Source: Prevotella sp. (GTDB taxonomy: Bacteria; Bacteroidota; Bacteroidia; Bacteroidales; Bacteroidaceae). From it: a stretch of DNA of 64,000 bases. This document shows positions 17,976 through 27,108 of this stretch, one piece after another. The stretch lies in the NCBI GenBank assembly GCA_017402445.1, contig JAFPME010000040.1, positions 1 to 64,000 of the forward strand, in the 5' to 3' direction. Every line of letters starts with the position of its first letter. Position 1 is the stretch's first letter. A program made the translations under genes and the position numbers. A model generated the notes under the pieces. It was not told the DNA's origin and ran no database searches. It saw only the letters and a program-made list of their open reading frames with translations.

Positions 17976-18256
17976 GGTCTCCGACAGTTTTTTTGTCTCG
18001 TTTTTTTCTGCACGACGGCGACTTCAGTCTTCCGCTCGGCCGAGTCTCCGCCTTAGACCACCTCATAGAGTCAAACAAAGACAGAAGTAAGAAAAGTCCT
18101 AATAGTCCTAAAAGTCCTTAGAAATAAATAAGAGAAGTCCGTAGTGCAAGGTCAGACGGAATGGAGAATGTCCGAAACGTTCTGTCTGAACGTGCTGTCT
18201 GTCTCGTCAACAGCATCTCCGAAGATTGCCAAAGCTGCGTGCCTGGACTGCCATTT

Positions 18257-18331
18257 CAGTGAAATTGCGCAGTAATATCAATGAAATTGCACAGCAAAAT
18301 CAGTGAAATTGCTGAGCAAAATCAGTGAAAC
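18257..18331. repeat. 22-bp tandem repeat, 3.4 copies
   Basis: Units at 18257-18278, 18279-18300 and 18301-18322 plus a partial CAGTGAAAC follow the pattern CAGTGAAATTGCxxAGCAAAAT. Copies differ at one to five positions. Apart from this and the promoter, the gap 17887-18450 contains only short AGTCCT-rich sequence around 18085-18120 and no gene. Confidence 0.8.
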
Positions 18332-18450
18332 GACAAGTCATTGCTGTCGGTTTGCCAACTCATCTGAAGCCTTCCGTCAAGACCACTGCGGCCTACAGGC
18401 ACATCAAGGACAATCCTTCGGAAAGGAAGCAGCCGAGGTCCGTCCGCTCT

Positions 18451-19107
18451 TCAGCTGCATTTCGCTTTCGGACAATGGCTGCAGATGTAGGTGTAGACGA
18501 ACTCGAAGTCATCGTCCACGTAGATTTGGTTCTTACAGAAAGGCTCATTCACCTTGATGAGATGTCGGCGAGGATAAGCCTTCACGCGTCTGACGGCCGA
18601 GAACGTGGAGTAACTGGAGGTCTTCGTTGCCGACAGCAGGCCCGATCCGGCAGCCGTCGGTTTGCCCGCCGCGAGGGCGGCGAAGGCAGAAATCCAGCCG
18701 ACCACCTGCCCCTTCTTCACCTGTTTCTGCAGCTGGCGGTGAAGAATGCCTTTGTCGTCCATCTCGAACACCACCACATACTTGCCTCCATACATGGCAG
18801 CCACGATGAGATAGCCCGCAAGTGTGAGGAAAAAGAAGATGGCACTGATGATGAGAACAATCTGAACGCCGCTCTTCAAGGCGTTGATGCCACCTCCCTC
18901 GAAGAGCCCGATGAGCGTGATGAACGCTCCGATGCCGAGGATGATGCTTCCGAAGACCTTGAAGAGCAGGAAAAAAATGGTAGGATTGCGAAACATGTCA
19001 AGCTCGCTGATCCAACGGTACTTGCCGTCGGCGCAGAGCGTGACCTGCCGCAGCCGGACGTTGGTCGTCCCCGCGTCGGACGGGACGGGATTCGCATTTT
19101 GTTCCAT
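18451..19107 (-). CDS. Hypothetical membrane protein of the LemA/DUF2207 operon
   Basis: The 218-residue protein starts at MEQNANPVPSD (19107), chosen because longer starts overlap the end of the DUF2207 gene and give a basic, low-complexity leader. It has two hydrophobic segments: NPTIFFLLFKVFGSIILGIGAFITLIGLF near residue 45 and VQIVLIISAIFFFLTLAGYLIVAAMYG near residue 80. A cytosolic C-terminal half follows, ending ICSHCPKAKCS, with Cys-x2-Cys and a further Cys. Function not recognised. It follows DUF2207 by about 45 bases and LemA before that, so the three probably form one membrane complex or pathway. Confidence 0.65.
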   Translation of the reverse strand: MEQNANPVPSDAGTTNVRLRQVTLCADGKYRWISELDMFRNPTIFFLLFKVFGSIILGIGAFITLIGLFEGGGINALKSGVQIVLIISAIFFFLTLAGYLIVAAMYGGKYVVVFEMDDKGILHRQLQKQVKKGQVVGWISAFAALAAGKPTAAGSGLLSATKTSSYSTFSAVRRVKAYPRRHLIKVNEPFCKNQIYVDDDFEFVYTYICSHCPKAKCS

Positions 19108-19151
19108 GAGGGCTGTCTTTTTGTTTTTGGTTACAAGAGATGGGCAGCCGG

Positions 19152-20834
19152 TCAGCGCACGCCACCGCCCGAACCGCCACCTGAGAAGCCGCCGCCACCA
19201 CTCCACGACGACGACCCACCGCGTCCGCTGGCCCTTGCTTCGCGCTGAGCCTTCAGCCGTTCGGCCTTCGACGTGCCCGAGAGGAAGGCTGTCTGGATGG
19301 CAGGCAGCGTGAAGTCGTCGGCCATCTGCTGCGCCACCTGGTCCATCTTGAAGAATTCGGGATTGATGTTCTTCATGTCCTTGACGACCTGGTCGGCGAT
19401 TCCGAAGAGTGCGGCGTAGATCATGTAGTCCTTCCAGAGCGACACTTCGTTCACATGCCGCTCGTCGATGAGCGAGAATTCCTTGAGGAATTTCTTCAAG
19501 CCGAACAGCTGGCGCACCTCGTCTAACTGGTTTTTAAGATTGCTGATGCTCCGTTTGGTGTGCAGCGTCTGCAAGAAGTCGTCGGTCAGGTCCTGATTCT
19601 CACTCCGCTTCATCCATTTCTTCAGTTCCTTCGGCTCCAAGATGGCATCGTCGCCTGCCGCAAGGCGGAAGATGTTGTGTATCTGGCGAAGCAGCTTGGG
19701 CTGACGGTCGGCGTCTTTGAGTGGGTGGATGACGAACTGCTGCACCACTTTCCCCTTCCTGTTCATTCCCGTCTCTATGCCGATGGCCCCGAGGTTCATC
19801 AGTTTCAGTACGCTGGCCGAGAGCAGGTTTTTGTAGTTCGGGGAGAAGTATTTGTAGGCATTGATTACCTCGTTGCCCCACTGCAGGTTGCCGTTGGCCG
19901 GAATGTCGCGATACCAGAGCAGGTCTTTCTGCACCTGCTTGCGCGACTTCCATACATAATAGATGTACAGTCCGATAAGAAGGGGCGGCATCAAGAAGAT
20001 GAAGATGATGAGCAGCATCAGGTAGAAGTCTTCCTTCGCGCTTCTCTCGCTGATGCCGACAGAAAGATAGTCGCTGTTCTCGAATGCCCGCTCGCGTACT
20101 TGCTCGAAAGAGCCGCTCTCAGTAACAGCCGGTGAGAAGAGTCCCTTGTCGAAACGAGCCATCACGATCAGCGCACTGCCGCTGCTGAAGGGCTCGCTGG
20201 TCTCGGCCACGATGGAACCGTTCTCCACCTGGACGTCGCCACGATAGCGGAACGCCCACACACCGGTGTTCTCAACGTTCAGCCACACGCCTTTTCCGCC
20301 CGCGGCAGCAAGCGAGTCGGCGGCCGACGCTGCGGGAACGATGGTCACGCGCACATGGTCGGGTCGCGGACTGAGGTTCTCGGCCGCGAACATGTAGTTG
20401 AAGCCGTCGGCATCAGAGTAGGCACGAAGCAGGTTGGTGACCGTGTATGTCGTCGTATAGACACGACTGCCCGTGTCGCCCAGCCCCCAGCACAGCTCGT
20501 AGCCGCTGCTCGTAGTGACGATGCCGCACTGGTTGGTCTTCTCGATGCGCGTGCGGTCGACATCCCACGAGCCGATGTTCTCGAACTTGTTTCCCTTCTC
20601 GTCGGACACCTGCAGGTCGCGCACTTCGCTGCCGTTAAGGTTCCCCACGACGATGTAGCACTCGGTGCCTTCAAGGTCAATCTCCATGTAGCGCGTTTCG
20701 GTGATGCGCGCATCGCCGTTGGGACTCAGCACGACCTGAATCTGCAGGTCGTTCAGCTGCGGTGCAGCGCGGCCTGTCAGACAACATGCCGCGAGCAGCA
20801 GCACAAGACAGAGAGGAAAGAGCTTCCTGTTCAT
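19152..20834 (-). CDS. DUF2207 family predicted membrane protein
   Basis: The 560-residue protein has a signal peptide (LFPLCLVLLLAACCLTGRA), an extracytoplasmic beta-rich domain to about residue 260 that begins LQIQVVLSPNGDARITETRYM, and a membrane helix FYLMLLIIFIFLMPPLLIGLYIYYVW near residues 265-290. A cytosolic region follows, with more helices near 470 and the Gly/Ser-rich end GGGGFSGGGSGGGVR seen in almost all DUF2207 proteins. It is separated from LemA by one base. DUF2207-LemA pairs are widespread; a role in envelope quality control or signalling is suspected but not established. Confidence 0.85.
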   Translation of the reverse strand: MNRKLFPLCLVLLLAACCLTGRAAPQLNDLQIQVVLSPNGDARITETRYMEIDLEGTECYIVVGNLNGSEVRDLQVSDEKGNKFENIGSWDVDRTRIEKTNQCGIVTTSSGYELCWGLGDTGSRVYTTTYTVTNLLRAYSDADGFNYMFAAENLSPRPDHVRVTIVPAASAADSLAAAGGKGVWLNVENTGVWAFRYRGDVQVENGSIVAETSEPFSSGSALIVMARFDKGLFSPAVTESGSFEQVRERAFENSDYLSVGISERSAKEDFYLMLLIIFIFLMPPLLIGLYIYYVWKSRKQVQKDLLWYRDIPANGNLQWGNEVINAYKYFSPNYKNLLSASVLKLMNLGAIGIETGMNRKGKVVQQFVIHPLKDADRQPKLLRQIHNIFRLAAGDDAILEPKELKKWMKRSENQDLTDDFLQTLHTKRSISNLKNQLDEVRQLFGLKKFLKEFSLIDERHVNEVSLWKDYMIYAALFGIADQVVKDMKNINPEFFKMDQVAQQMADDFTLPAIQTAFLSGTSKAERLKAQREARASGRGGSSSWSGGGGFSGGGSGGGVR

Positions 20835-20835
20835 C

Positions 20836-21402
20836 TTATTTCTTGAACGCTTCGTTAAGATTGGGGTAGCCCTTCTTCTGCGGTTCGTCGGTCTTCAGAT
20901 AGTCTCTCTGACTGAAGTTCAGCATGGATGCCACGATGGACGAGGGCCACTGGCGAACCATACGGTTCATTTTCGTCGCCGTGTCGTTGTAAATCATACG
21001 CGACATGCGCACATGCTCTTCGTATTGGCGCACACCCTCGGTCACCTCCTTGTACAGATCGGCGGCCTTCAGGTCGGGATATGCTTCGCCGATAGCAATC
21101 AGACGGCCCATCACCTGCTGCAATGCGCCTTGCTGTTCGTTGACGGCGGCAGGCGAATTGACATCTTCACCACGCCGCTGACGAATCACTTCGATGAGCG
21201 TTTCCGACTCATGCTTGGCATACTGCGCCGCCGTCTGCGCCAATGCTAACATGGCATCCCAGCGCGAATTCAGCTGCACCTCAATCTGACTGAGCGCATT
21301 CTTACACATTTCATCAAGGTTGACCAGCGAACGCTGCGTGCTCACGAAGTAGCCAATCACGATGACTACCAAAAGGACAATAACAATTAAAGCTGGAATC
21401 AT
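20836..21402 (-). CDS. lemA: LemA family protein
   Basis: The 188-residue protein has one N-terminal membrane helix (IPALIVIVLLVVIVIGYFVST) followed by the helical-bundle LemA domain: LVNLDEMCKNALSQIEVQLNSRWD, then AYPDLKA, SRMIYNDTATKMN and the WPSSIVASMLNF motif near the C-terminus. Its N-terminus faces out and the helical domain is on one face of the membrane. It is the first gene of the three-gene operon, with a minus-strand TATATTTG box at 21479-21472. The molecular function of LemA is still unclear. Confidence 0.92.
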   Translation of the reverse strand: MIPALIVIVLLVVIVIGYFVSTQRSLVNLDEMCKNALSQIEVQLNSRWDAMLALAQTAAQYAKHESETLIEVIRQRRGEDVNSPAAVNEQQGALQQVMGRLIAIGEAYPDLKAADLYKEVTEGVRQYEEHVRMSRMIYNDTATKMNRMVRQWPSSIVASMLNFSQRDYLKTDEPQKKGYPNLNEAFKK

Positions 21403-21471
21403 AGTTTTGTGGATTTAAAAATGTTCATACTGCAGAAATGAGGAAAGTTGCCGACGCTAACTTCTTGGGCA

Positions 21472-21479
21472 CAAATATA
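21472..21479 (-). promoter_or_regulatory. Bacteroidetes -7 element for lemA operon
   Basis: CAAATATA on plus is TATATTTG on minus, 70 bases upstream of lemA. The -33 spacing is not ideal. Confidence 0.45.
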
Positions 21480-21633
21480 AACAAAATCTTTCAAACGGTG
21501 GCACAAAATGTAAAATATTTTAGTTTTTTCGCACGAAGAGCAAAAAATTGTCACAATCGGCCAGAACCGCATCGCTTTTATCAACGATTTCAACAAGAAA
21601 CTCTATGTTGTCACAAAAAAAGAAGGGATTCGC

Positions 21634-21665
21634 TTTGTACTGCACACCTTTTTTCGTAACTTTGC
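21634..21665 (+). promoter_or_regulatory. Bacteroidetes promoter upstream of the aldo/keto reductase gene
   Basis: TTTG (21634-21637), exactly 19 bases, TAACTTTGC (21657-21665). The transcript would carry the AT-rich repeat array at 21676-21778 as its leader. Confidence 0.75.
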
Positions 21666-21675
21666 GGCGAAAGCC

Positions 21676-21778
21676 ATCATGCATTACTACCTATGCATTA
21701 TGAATTACTAACTTTGCATTGCTAACTATGCATTATGCATTATGAATTATGAATTATGCATTATGAATTATGCATTAT
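21676..21778. repeat. AT-rich GCATTATGAATTAT array in a 5' leader
   Basis: Units of the GCATTATGAATTAT family fill the space between the promoter and the ATG at 21790. Variants such as CATTACTACCTATGCATTATGAATTACTAACTTTGC are seen at the left end. As RNA the near-palindromic units could fold with each other. Confidence 0.8.
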
Positions 21779-21789
21779 AACTCCCCCCT

Positions 21790-23157
21790 ATGGAAAAGAA
21801 AAACAGACAGCGTAACGACATGAGTCGCCGCGACTTCCTGCGACGGCTCGGAATAGGAGCAGGATCAGCCATGGCCCTCATGGCCATGGACCCGCTGAGC
21901 ATACTCGCACATGACGAAAAGAAAACAACCGGCGACAACCGCATGACCTACCGCATACAGCGAGGCACAGGCGAACAGATTTCCCTCTTAGGCTTCGGCA
22001 TGATGCGACTGCCCAACAATCAGGAAGAGGTCAACCAGCTCGTCGACTATGCCATCGAGCACGGGGTGAACTACTTCGACACCGCGCCGATGTACATGAG
22101 AGGCAATTCGGAAGTGCTCATGGGCAACGCACTTTCACGACATCCACGCGAAAAATACTATGTTGCCACGAAGATGTCAAACCAGAACGAACGCCTGTGG
22201 CCGATCGATGAATCGAAAAAGCTCTACTACCAGTCGTTCCAACGCCTGAAAACAGACCATCTCGACTACTATCTGCTACACGGCATCGGCACAGGAGGCA
22301 TGGATACCCTGAAAGGACGGTTCCTCGACAACGGACTGCTGGACTTCCTCATGGCAGAACGCGAGGCTGGACGCATACGGCATCTCGGATTCTCATACCA
22401 CGGCGACGTCAGAGTGTTCGACTGGCTCCTTGACCACAACGACACATACCACTGGGACTTCGTACAGATACAGATGAACTTACTCGACTGGCGTCACGCC
22501 TCGCTGAACAAGAACGGGTGGAGGAAAGATGCCGACGCGGAGTACCTGTACAACAAATGCGAGAAGCTCAACATACAGTGCGTCATCATGGAACCGCTCA
22601 GGGGCGGCGCTTTGGGCAAACTGCAAAAGGAACTGACAGAGCCGCTGACCGCCCTGCGACCCGACGACAGCCCTTCACGGTGGGCTTTCAGGTGGGTGGG
22701 GTCGCACTCAAACATCCTCACCGTGCTCAGCGGCATGAACCGCATGGACCATCTCGAAGAGAACGTGCAGACATTCTCACCCCTCGATCCCTGCAACGAG
22801 AACGAGAACACACTGCTCGCCAGCATCGCCGACACCATGGCCGGATTCCCCACCATTCCTTGCACCACTTGCGGCTACTGCATGCCGTGCCCCTTCGGAG
22901 TGGACATCCCCGGCAACTTCGCCTACTACAACGACGCGGTGAACAACAAAATCCTGCCACTGCCCGATGCAAACGCCGCCGACTTCGCAGACCGACAGAA
23001 GCAGTTCGCCGACGGTCTGCGTTCAGCCCTAAACGACACGGCCACATGGGCTACGGCCTGTCAGGACTGTGAGGAATGTCTGCCCAAGTGCCCGCAGCAG
23101 ATACGCATACCCAACCAGATGGCACGCATCGTGGAGACGCTGCCAAGAAAGGAGTAA
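21790..23157 (+). CDS. Tat-exported aldo/keto reductase with C-terminal ferredoxin clusters
   Basis: The 455-residue protein has a twin-arginine signal (MSRRDFLRRLGIGAGSAMALMAMDP, from residue 11). The aldo/keto reductase barrel spans about residues 55-350: LGFGMMRLP, NYFDTAPMYMRGNSE with the catalytic Asp and Tyr, the catalytic Lys in YVATKMS, and YYLLHGIG. Two cysteine clusters follow at the end, CTTCGYCMPCPFGVDIP and CQDCEECLPKCPQQIRIP, each CxxCxxCxxxCP as in bacterial 2x[4Fe-4S] ferredoxins. This fusion is common in anaerobes, where substrate and physiological partner are unknown. The long first signal codons (MEKKNRQRND) may be replaced by the Met at residue 11. Confidence 0.88.
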   Translation: MEKKNRQRNDMSRRDFLRRLGIGAGSAMALMAMDPLSILAHDEKKTTGDNRMTYRIQRGTGEQISLLGFGMMRLPNNQEEVNQLVDYAIEHGVNYFDTAPMYMRGNSEVLMGNALSRHPREKYYVATKMSNQNERLWPIDESKKLYYQSFQRLKTDHLDYYLLHGIGTGGMDTLKGRFLDNGLLDFLMAEREAGRIRHLGFSYHGDVRVFDWLLDHNDTYHWDFVQIQMNLLDWRHASLNKNGWRKDADAEYLYNKCEKLNIQCVIMEPLRGGALGKLQKELTEPLTALRPDDSPSRWAFRWVGSHSNILTVLSGMNRMDHLEENVQTFSPLDPCNENENTLLASIADTMAGFPTIPCTTCGYCMPCPFGVDIPGNFAYYNDAVNNKILPLPDANAADFADRQKQFADGLRSALNDTATWATACQDCEECLPKCPQQIRIPNQMARIVETLPRKE

Positions 23158-23163
23158 ACGAAG

Positions 23164-23877
23164 CTACGGAAGGAGCGAGAAGGCAACATCCATCATGTGC
23201 GTGAACGTGGTCTGACGCTCCTCCGCCGTGGTTGCCTCGCCCGTGAGCAGGTGGTCGGAAACGGTGCAGATGGCCAGCGCACGGTTGCCTGAGCGCGCAG
23301 CATTCATGTACAGAGCCGCAATCTCCATTTCAACCGCCAGCACACCCATCTTCATCCACTTGTCGTTGTGAGGAGTGTCGGCGTAGAAAAAGTCGGACGA
23401 GACAACGTTGCCTACCTTGTAACGGTAGCCCAGACGGTCGCAACAATCAGCAGCCGTACGCAGCAGCGAAAAGTCTGCGATTGGAGCGAAAGTGCCCGGA
23501 AGCTCGAACTGGGAAGCATAGTTCGAGTCCGTGCAGGCACCCATGGCAATCACAAGGTCGCCAACATGGAGCTCGGGATGCATCGCTCCTGCCGACCCGA
23601 CCCTGATGATTGTCTTCACACCGTAGAAATGAAACAGCTCATACGTGTAGATAGAGATGGAAGGCATACCCATGCCGTGGCCCATCACGCTGACACGCTT
23701 CCCCTGACGCGTGCCAGTGTAGCCCAGCATGCCGCGCACGCTGTTGAAGAGCACGGGGTTCTCAAGATAATTCTCTGCCATGAACTTTGCCCGCAAGGGG
23801 TCGCCAGCCATGATCACGGTCTCTGCAATCTCGCCCATTTGGGCGCCGATGTGCGGTGTTGGAGGATTTTTACTCAT
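23164..23877 (-). CDS. deoD: Purine-nucleoside phosphorylase, DeoD type
   Basis: The 237-residue protein starts [17 protein letters not shown] longer frame adds a leader encoded by the duplicated intergenic sequence and is rejected. It splits purine (deoxy)nucleosides with phosphate to give the base and ribose-1-phosphate. Hexameric trimer-of-dimers family signs are visible: [17 protein letters not shown] (phosphate-binding GDPxR), [39 protein letters not shown] and the catalytic Asp in [10 protein letters not shown]. It converges on the reductase gene with seven bases between stops. Confidence 0.93.
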   Translation of the reverse strand: MSKNPPTPHIGAQMGEIAETVIMAGDPLRAKFMAENYLENPVLFNSVRGMLGYTGTRQGKRVSVMGHGMGMPSISIYTYELFHFYGVKTIIRVGSAGAMHPELHVGDLVIAMGACTDSNYASQFELPGTFAPIADFSLLRTAADCCDRLGYRYKVGNVVSSDFFYADTPHNDKWMKMGVLAVEMEIAALYMNAARSGNRALAICTVSDHLLTGEATTAEERQTTFTHMMDVAFSLLP

Positions 23878-23881
23878 AGTT

Positions 23882-24065
23882 GATAGTTTTAAAGATTTGA
23901 GCGTTCCCATTAACCGGGAAGCGGCGTAAGCCTAAGAACAGTTAAAAAGGACAAAGGACGCGAGGACAAAAAGAATGATGAACCATGCATTAATATGAAG
24001 AAGAGTAGCATACTGGCTTTATCATTTGCCATTTGTCATTTGTCATTTAGCCCTGCAAGGGCGAA
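23882..24065. repeat. Direct repeat copy 1 (duplicated upstream region and signal-peptide start)
   Basis: GATAGTTTTAAAGATTTGAGCGTTCCC and the following ~180 bases recur at 24971-25173 with about 85-90% identity by eye. In copy 2 the sequence leads into the real gene MKKSSILALSF..., starting at 25105. In copy 1 the same ATG (23996) encodes only the signal peptide, then runs into tandem duplications and a stop. It is therefore a truncated copy of the DUF4424-like gene start, and the two copies flank the glutathione peroxidase gene. Confidence 0.85.
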
Positions 24066-24181
24066 CATACTGGCTTTATCATTTGTCCATCTGTCATTTG
24101 TCATTTAGCCCTGCAAGGGCGAACATACTGGCTTTATCATTTGTCCATCTGTCATTCGTCATTTAGCCCAGCAAGGGCGAA
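24009..24181. repeat. 57-58-bp tandem triplication of a signal-peptide coding segment
   Basis: Three units (24009-24065, 24066-24123, 24124-24181), each CATACTGGCTTTATCATTTG ... AGCCCTGCAAGGGCGAA. This is the segment coding SILALSFxIC..LSFSPARAN in the intact gene at 25105. The 58-bp unit length is not a multiple of three, so the copies cannot keep one frame. The remainder of 24182-24357 holds the promoter of the peroxidase gene. Confidence 0.85.
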
Positions 24182-24272
24182 CGACAAGGGCAAAAATAAG
24201 AAAAAAACAACAAACCCGCAAACAATAAGTCATTTTTCTTTCAACAAACGACCTGTTTCGCTTTTTTTCCTG

Positions 24273-24281
24273 TATATTTGC
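24273..24281 (+). promoter_or_regulatory. Bacteroidetes -7 element for the glutathione peroxidase gene
   Basis: TATATTTGC lies 77 bases upstream of the ATG at 24358. The -33 box is weak. Confidence 0.5.
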
Positions 24282-24357
24282 AAGGCAAAATGCGCATCAT
24301 CTCATCGTCGTAGACGATTTTACAAAGCCAAGCAACTAAAAGAATTATAAAGGCAAA

Positions 24358-24975
24358 ATGAAAATGAAGAAAATGTTTTTAATGCTCACCCTCGCCTGCC
24401 TGTGCATACTAAAGGCAGCCGCACAAGGGGTCTACGACTACAATGTGAAGGACGACATGGGAAACGATGTCAGCCTCAGACAGTACAAAGGAAAAGTACT
24501 GCTCATCGTCAACACCGCAACACGATGCGGATTCACACCCCAATACAAAGACCTGCAGACACTCTACGAGAAATACCGCGCACAAGGATTCGAAATCCTC
24601 GACTTCCCCTGTAATCAGTTCGGACAGCAGGCACCCGACTCCATACAGCAGATACACCAGTTCTGCACGGCCAACTTCAACATCGAGTTCACACAGTTTG
24701 ACAAAATCGACGTCAACGGCGAAAACGCACACCCACTGTTCACATACCTGAAAAAATGCAAAGGATTCGCAGGATTCAACCTACAAGACCGCATCGGAAA
24801 ACTCCTCGACCAGCGTTTCAGCCAACAAGACCCCGACTACGCAAAGAACCCAGACATCAAATGGAACTTCACCAAGTTCCTCATCGATAAAGACGGACAA
24901 GTGGTCAAGCGCTTCGAGCCAACAGCAACGGCACAAGACATGGACGAAGACATCAGCAACCTGCTCCGCAGATAG
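24358..24975 (+). CDS. Exported glutathione peroxidase-family thiol peroxidase
   Basis: The 205-residue protein has a signal peptide (KKMFLMLTLACLCILKAAAQ), so it should work in the periplasm. The core has LLIVNTATRCGFTPQY, with Cys in the position of the peroxidatic selenocysteine, then ILDFPCNQFGQQAPDS, where Gln is the conserved tetrad residue and the Cys fits the resolving position of thioredoxin-dependent types. IKWNFTKFLIDKDGQVVKRF carries the Trp and Asn. It is a normal-length, Cys-based enzyme reducing hydroperoxides, probably with thioredoxin. It sits between two copies of a direct repeat. Confidence 0.9.
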   Translation: MKMKKMFLMLTLACLCILKAAAQGVYDYNVKDDMGNDVSLRQYKGKVLLIVNTATRCGFTPQYKDLQTLYEKYRAQGFEILDFPCNQFGQQAPDSIQQIHQFCTANFNIEFTQFDKIDVNGENAHPLFTYLKKCKGFAGFNLQDRIGKLLDQRFSQQDPDYAKNPDIKWNFTKFLIDKDGQVVKRFEPTATAQDMDEDISNLLRR

Positions 24976-25173
24976 TTTTAAAGATTTGAGCGTTCCCGTC
25001 AAGTGGGAAGCAGCGTAAGCCTAAGAGCAGTTAAAAAGGATAAAGGATGCGGGGACTAAAAGAATGATGAACTATGCATTATGAATTATAAATTAAGCAT
25101 TAATATGAAGAAGAGTAGCATACTGGCTTTATCATTTATCATTTGTCTTTTGTCATTTAGCCCTGCAAGGGCG
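24971..25173. repeat. Direct repeat copy 2
   Basis: This is the partner of 23882-24065. It begins at the TAG stop of the peroxidase gene and extends through a short AT-rich array (25072-25104) into the signal-peptide codons of the next gene. Confidence 0.85.
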
Positions 25174-26229
25174 AACGATGGGGTGTACTACATGAACGGC
25201 AACCAGCTCGTGCCACTCACGGAAACCGACATCACCATAGCCAAAGAGGTCCTAACCATCAGCATCGGCGACGACGGTTATGCACGAGTTGACGTACAAT
25301 ATGAATTCATGAATAACGGAAAAGCCAAGGAAGTCCAGATGGGATTTGAGGCCAACGCACCCTACAACGATGCCACAGCACCACTCAACAAGGAAGGACA
25401 ACACCCCTACATCCATGATTTCACCGTCACAATGAACGGACAACGACTTCATTACACCAATGCTGTTGTCGCCTTTTCCTACGATGGAACCGACTTCCAA
25501 CCCCTCGACCTCAATAAGTGGAAACCCGATCACAATCTCGATTGCCACGAATTGAAAGAAGAAGGAACAGACAGCATCACTCCCTTTTCATACGCTTACC
25601 TATTCAAAGCGCACTTCGAGAAGGGACTAAACACCGTACACCACACCTACCGCTACATGATGTCGTTCGGCATCGGCCGGACCTTCGAGATACCCTACTG
25701 GCTCAAACCAGCCATGCGATGGGCCAATCATCAGATAGATGACTTCACACTGCGAATCAAGGCAGAGAACACAGCCAAGCACTTCTGTCTGGACGACTCT
25801 CTGTTCCAGTCCGCTCCATTCAGAGTCACACAGGGAACAGGAAAGGTGAGGTACGTAATGCGCTATGGAGACACGAAAACAGTCGAGGTTTCACTCAGGA
25901 ACGGAACCGTCGAATGGCATGGACGAAACTTCGTTCCTGCGTGCAACATCAACATATCATCTGCAGATGTCCTCTATGAATTTTCTTCCGACGGCATGAA
26001 GCTCGGCACATTCTACGACCGAAGCGAGCATTTCACACTGATGTTCGTCGACCCCAAAACCGTCAACAAGCGCATCCTGCGCAACCTGCCCTATGCTCAT
26101 CGCGGCTATGTTTTCAAAAGCAAAGAACTGCAGAAGTACTTCAGACAGCTATGGTGGTACATGCCCGACCCGCAATGGCAGCCCTCTACCGATGACTTCA
26201 AAGCTAACGAGATGAAACTGATCAACTGA
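25105..26229 (+). CDS. DUF4424-like exported protein
   Basis: The 374-residue protein starts MKKSSILALSFIICLLSFSPARAND, a signal peptide. The frame continues eight codons upstream through repeat sequence, so the inner Met is chosen. The mature part begins ANDGVYYMNGNQLVPLTETDI and has EVLTISIGDDGYARVDVQYEFMNNGKAKEVQMGFEA, the pattern of DUF4424-type proteins that begin with a YYxxGNxLxP motif and a beta-sandwich. A YARHG-like tail is suggested by the end (NLPYAHRGYVFKSKELQKYFRQLWWY). Function unknown; probably periplasmic. Confidence 0.65.
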   Translation: MKKSSILALSFIICLLSFSPARANDGVYYMNGNQLVPLTETDITIAKEVLTISIGDDGYARVDVQYEFMNNGKAKEVQMGFEANAPYNDATAPLNKEGQHPYIHDFTVTMNGQRLHYTNAVVAFSYDGTDFQPLDLNKWKPDHNLDCHELKEEGTDSITPFSYAYLFKAHFEKGLNTVHHTYRYMMSFGIGRTFEIPYWLKPAMRWANHQIDDFTLRIKAENTAKHFCLDDSLFQSAPFRVTQGTGKVRYVMRYGDTKTVEVSLRNGTVEWHGRNFVPACNINISSADVLYEFSSDGMKLGTFYDRSEHFTLMFVDPKTVNKRILRNLPYAHRGYVFKSKELQKYFRQLWWYMPDPQWQPSTDDFKANEMKLIN

Positions 26230-26346
26230 GGACCCCACCACCAACTCCCGCGAAAGGGGAGGGAGGTATGGTTTCCAGCGCCCGAGAAGGACGGGGAAAA
26301 CACGATTCGCTTCAATAACAAATTACAAAAAAGAGACATTTCCGTT

Positions 26347-27099
26347 TCACGCCATCGAATGGAAAGAAGAAGAGATGGCCGTAACGAGAATAATGAGTCC
26401 GCTGATTCCTATATAGACATAAACGATGTAGCGGAAGAATCGTGTGGGAATACGGTTGAAAACGTATGCTCCGAGCCATATTCCGATGACGACGCCCCCG
26501 ACTCCATACAGATAATCAGTCATGACGGCCGTGGTGAGAAATCCGTTCAGTGCCCGGACGAATGTCATCATCAGGTTTCCGACGAGGAAATAGGTCTGCG
26601 CCATGGCCATGTAGTGCTTTTTGTCGGGCTCGGAAGCAATGAAGTAAAGCACGGCAGGCGGTCCCTGCATGCCGAAGAGGCCTCCCATCAGACCGCTCAG
26701 CACGCCCGCTCCGACCTGAACGGAAGGCCTTGTCGGCAGCTTGATGCGATAGCTGAAGAGGCAGAAATAAAGACTGATGAGCACGAGGGTGCCACCGAGG
26801 ATGATGTGCAGGTCATGGTCGTGGATTCGCGTAAGTGCGACAATGGCGAAAGCGGAGACAATGATGAATGTCAGCAGGATTCGCCATAGCCGTATCCAAA
26901 CGATGTACCGACGCAGTCGCCACACGATGGCCGCCGATGTGGTCATTGCGAGCAGCCCTGACAGCGTGGTTGCTTCCCCGTACGAGGGCAGGAAGAACGG
27001 CAGCATGGTCATGATGAAGATGCCGAATCCAAATCCTGTCGTACGTTGCACGAAGCTGGCTCCGATGCAGAGCAAGAAGATGGCCAGTGTAATTGCCAT
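26347..27099 (-). CDS. TauE/SafE family membrane exporter
   Basis: The 250-residue protein has about eight hydrophobic segments. Family signs are GASFVQRTTGFGFGIFIMTMLPF at the N-terminus and the repeat-like GAGVLSGLMGGLFGMQGPPAVLYF in the second half. The family transports sulfite, sulfonates or other small organic anions across the inner membrane; the substrate here is not predictable. It lies 9 bases downstream of the SIMPL gene and is probably in the same operon. Confidence 0.85.
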   Translation of the reverse strand: MAITLAIFLLCIGASFVQRTTGFGFGIFIMTMLPFFLPSYGEATTLSGLLAMTTSAAIVWRLRRYIVWIRLWRILLTFIIVSAFAIVALTRIHDHDLHIILGGTLVLISLYFCLFSYRIKLPTRPSVQVGAGVLSGLMGGLFGMQGPPAVLYFIASEPDKKHYMAMAQTYFLVGNLMMTFVRALNGFLTTAVMTDYLYGVGGVVIGIWLGAYVFNRIPTRFFRYIVYVYIGISGLIILVTAISSSFHSMA

Positions 27100-27108
27100 C
27101 GTAGTCGA

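Noticed and set aside
24009..24181. Tandem repeats as a CRISPR array
   Set aside because: Units are directly adjacent without spacers and derive from a signal-peptide coding segment.
24358..24975. Glutathione peroxidase as a selenoprotein
   Set aside because: The peroxidatic position is an ordinary Cys codon (TGC) and there is no in-frame TGA.
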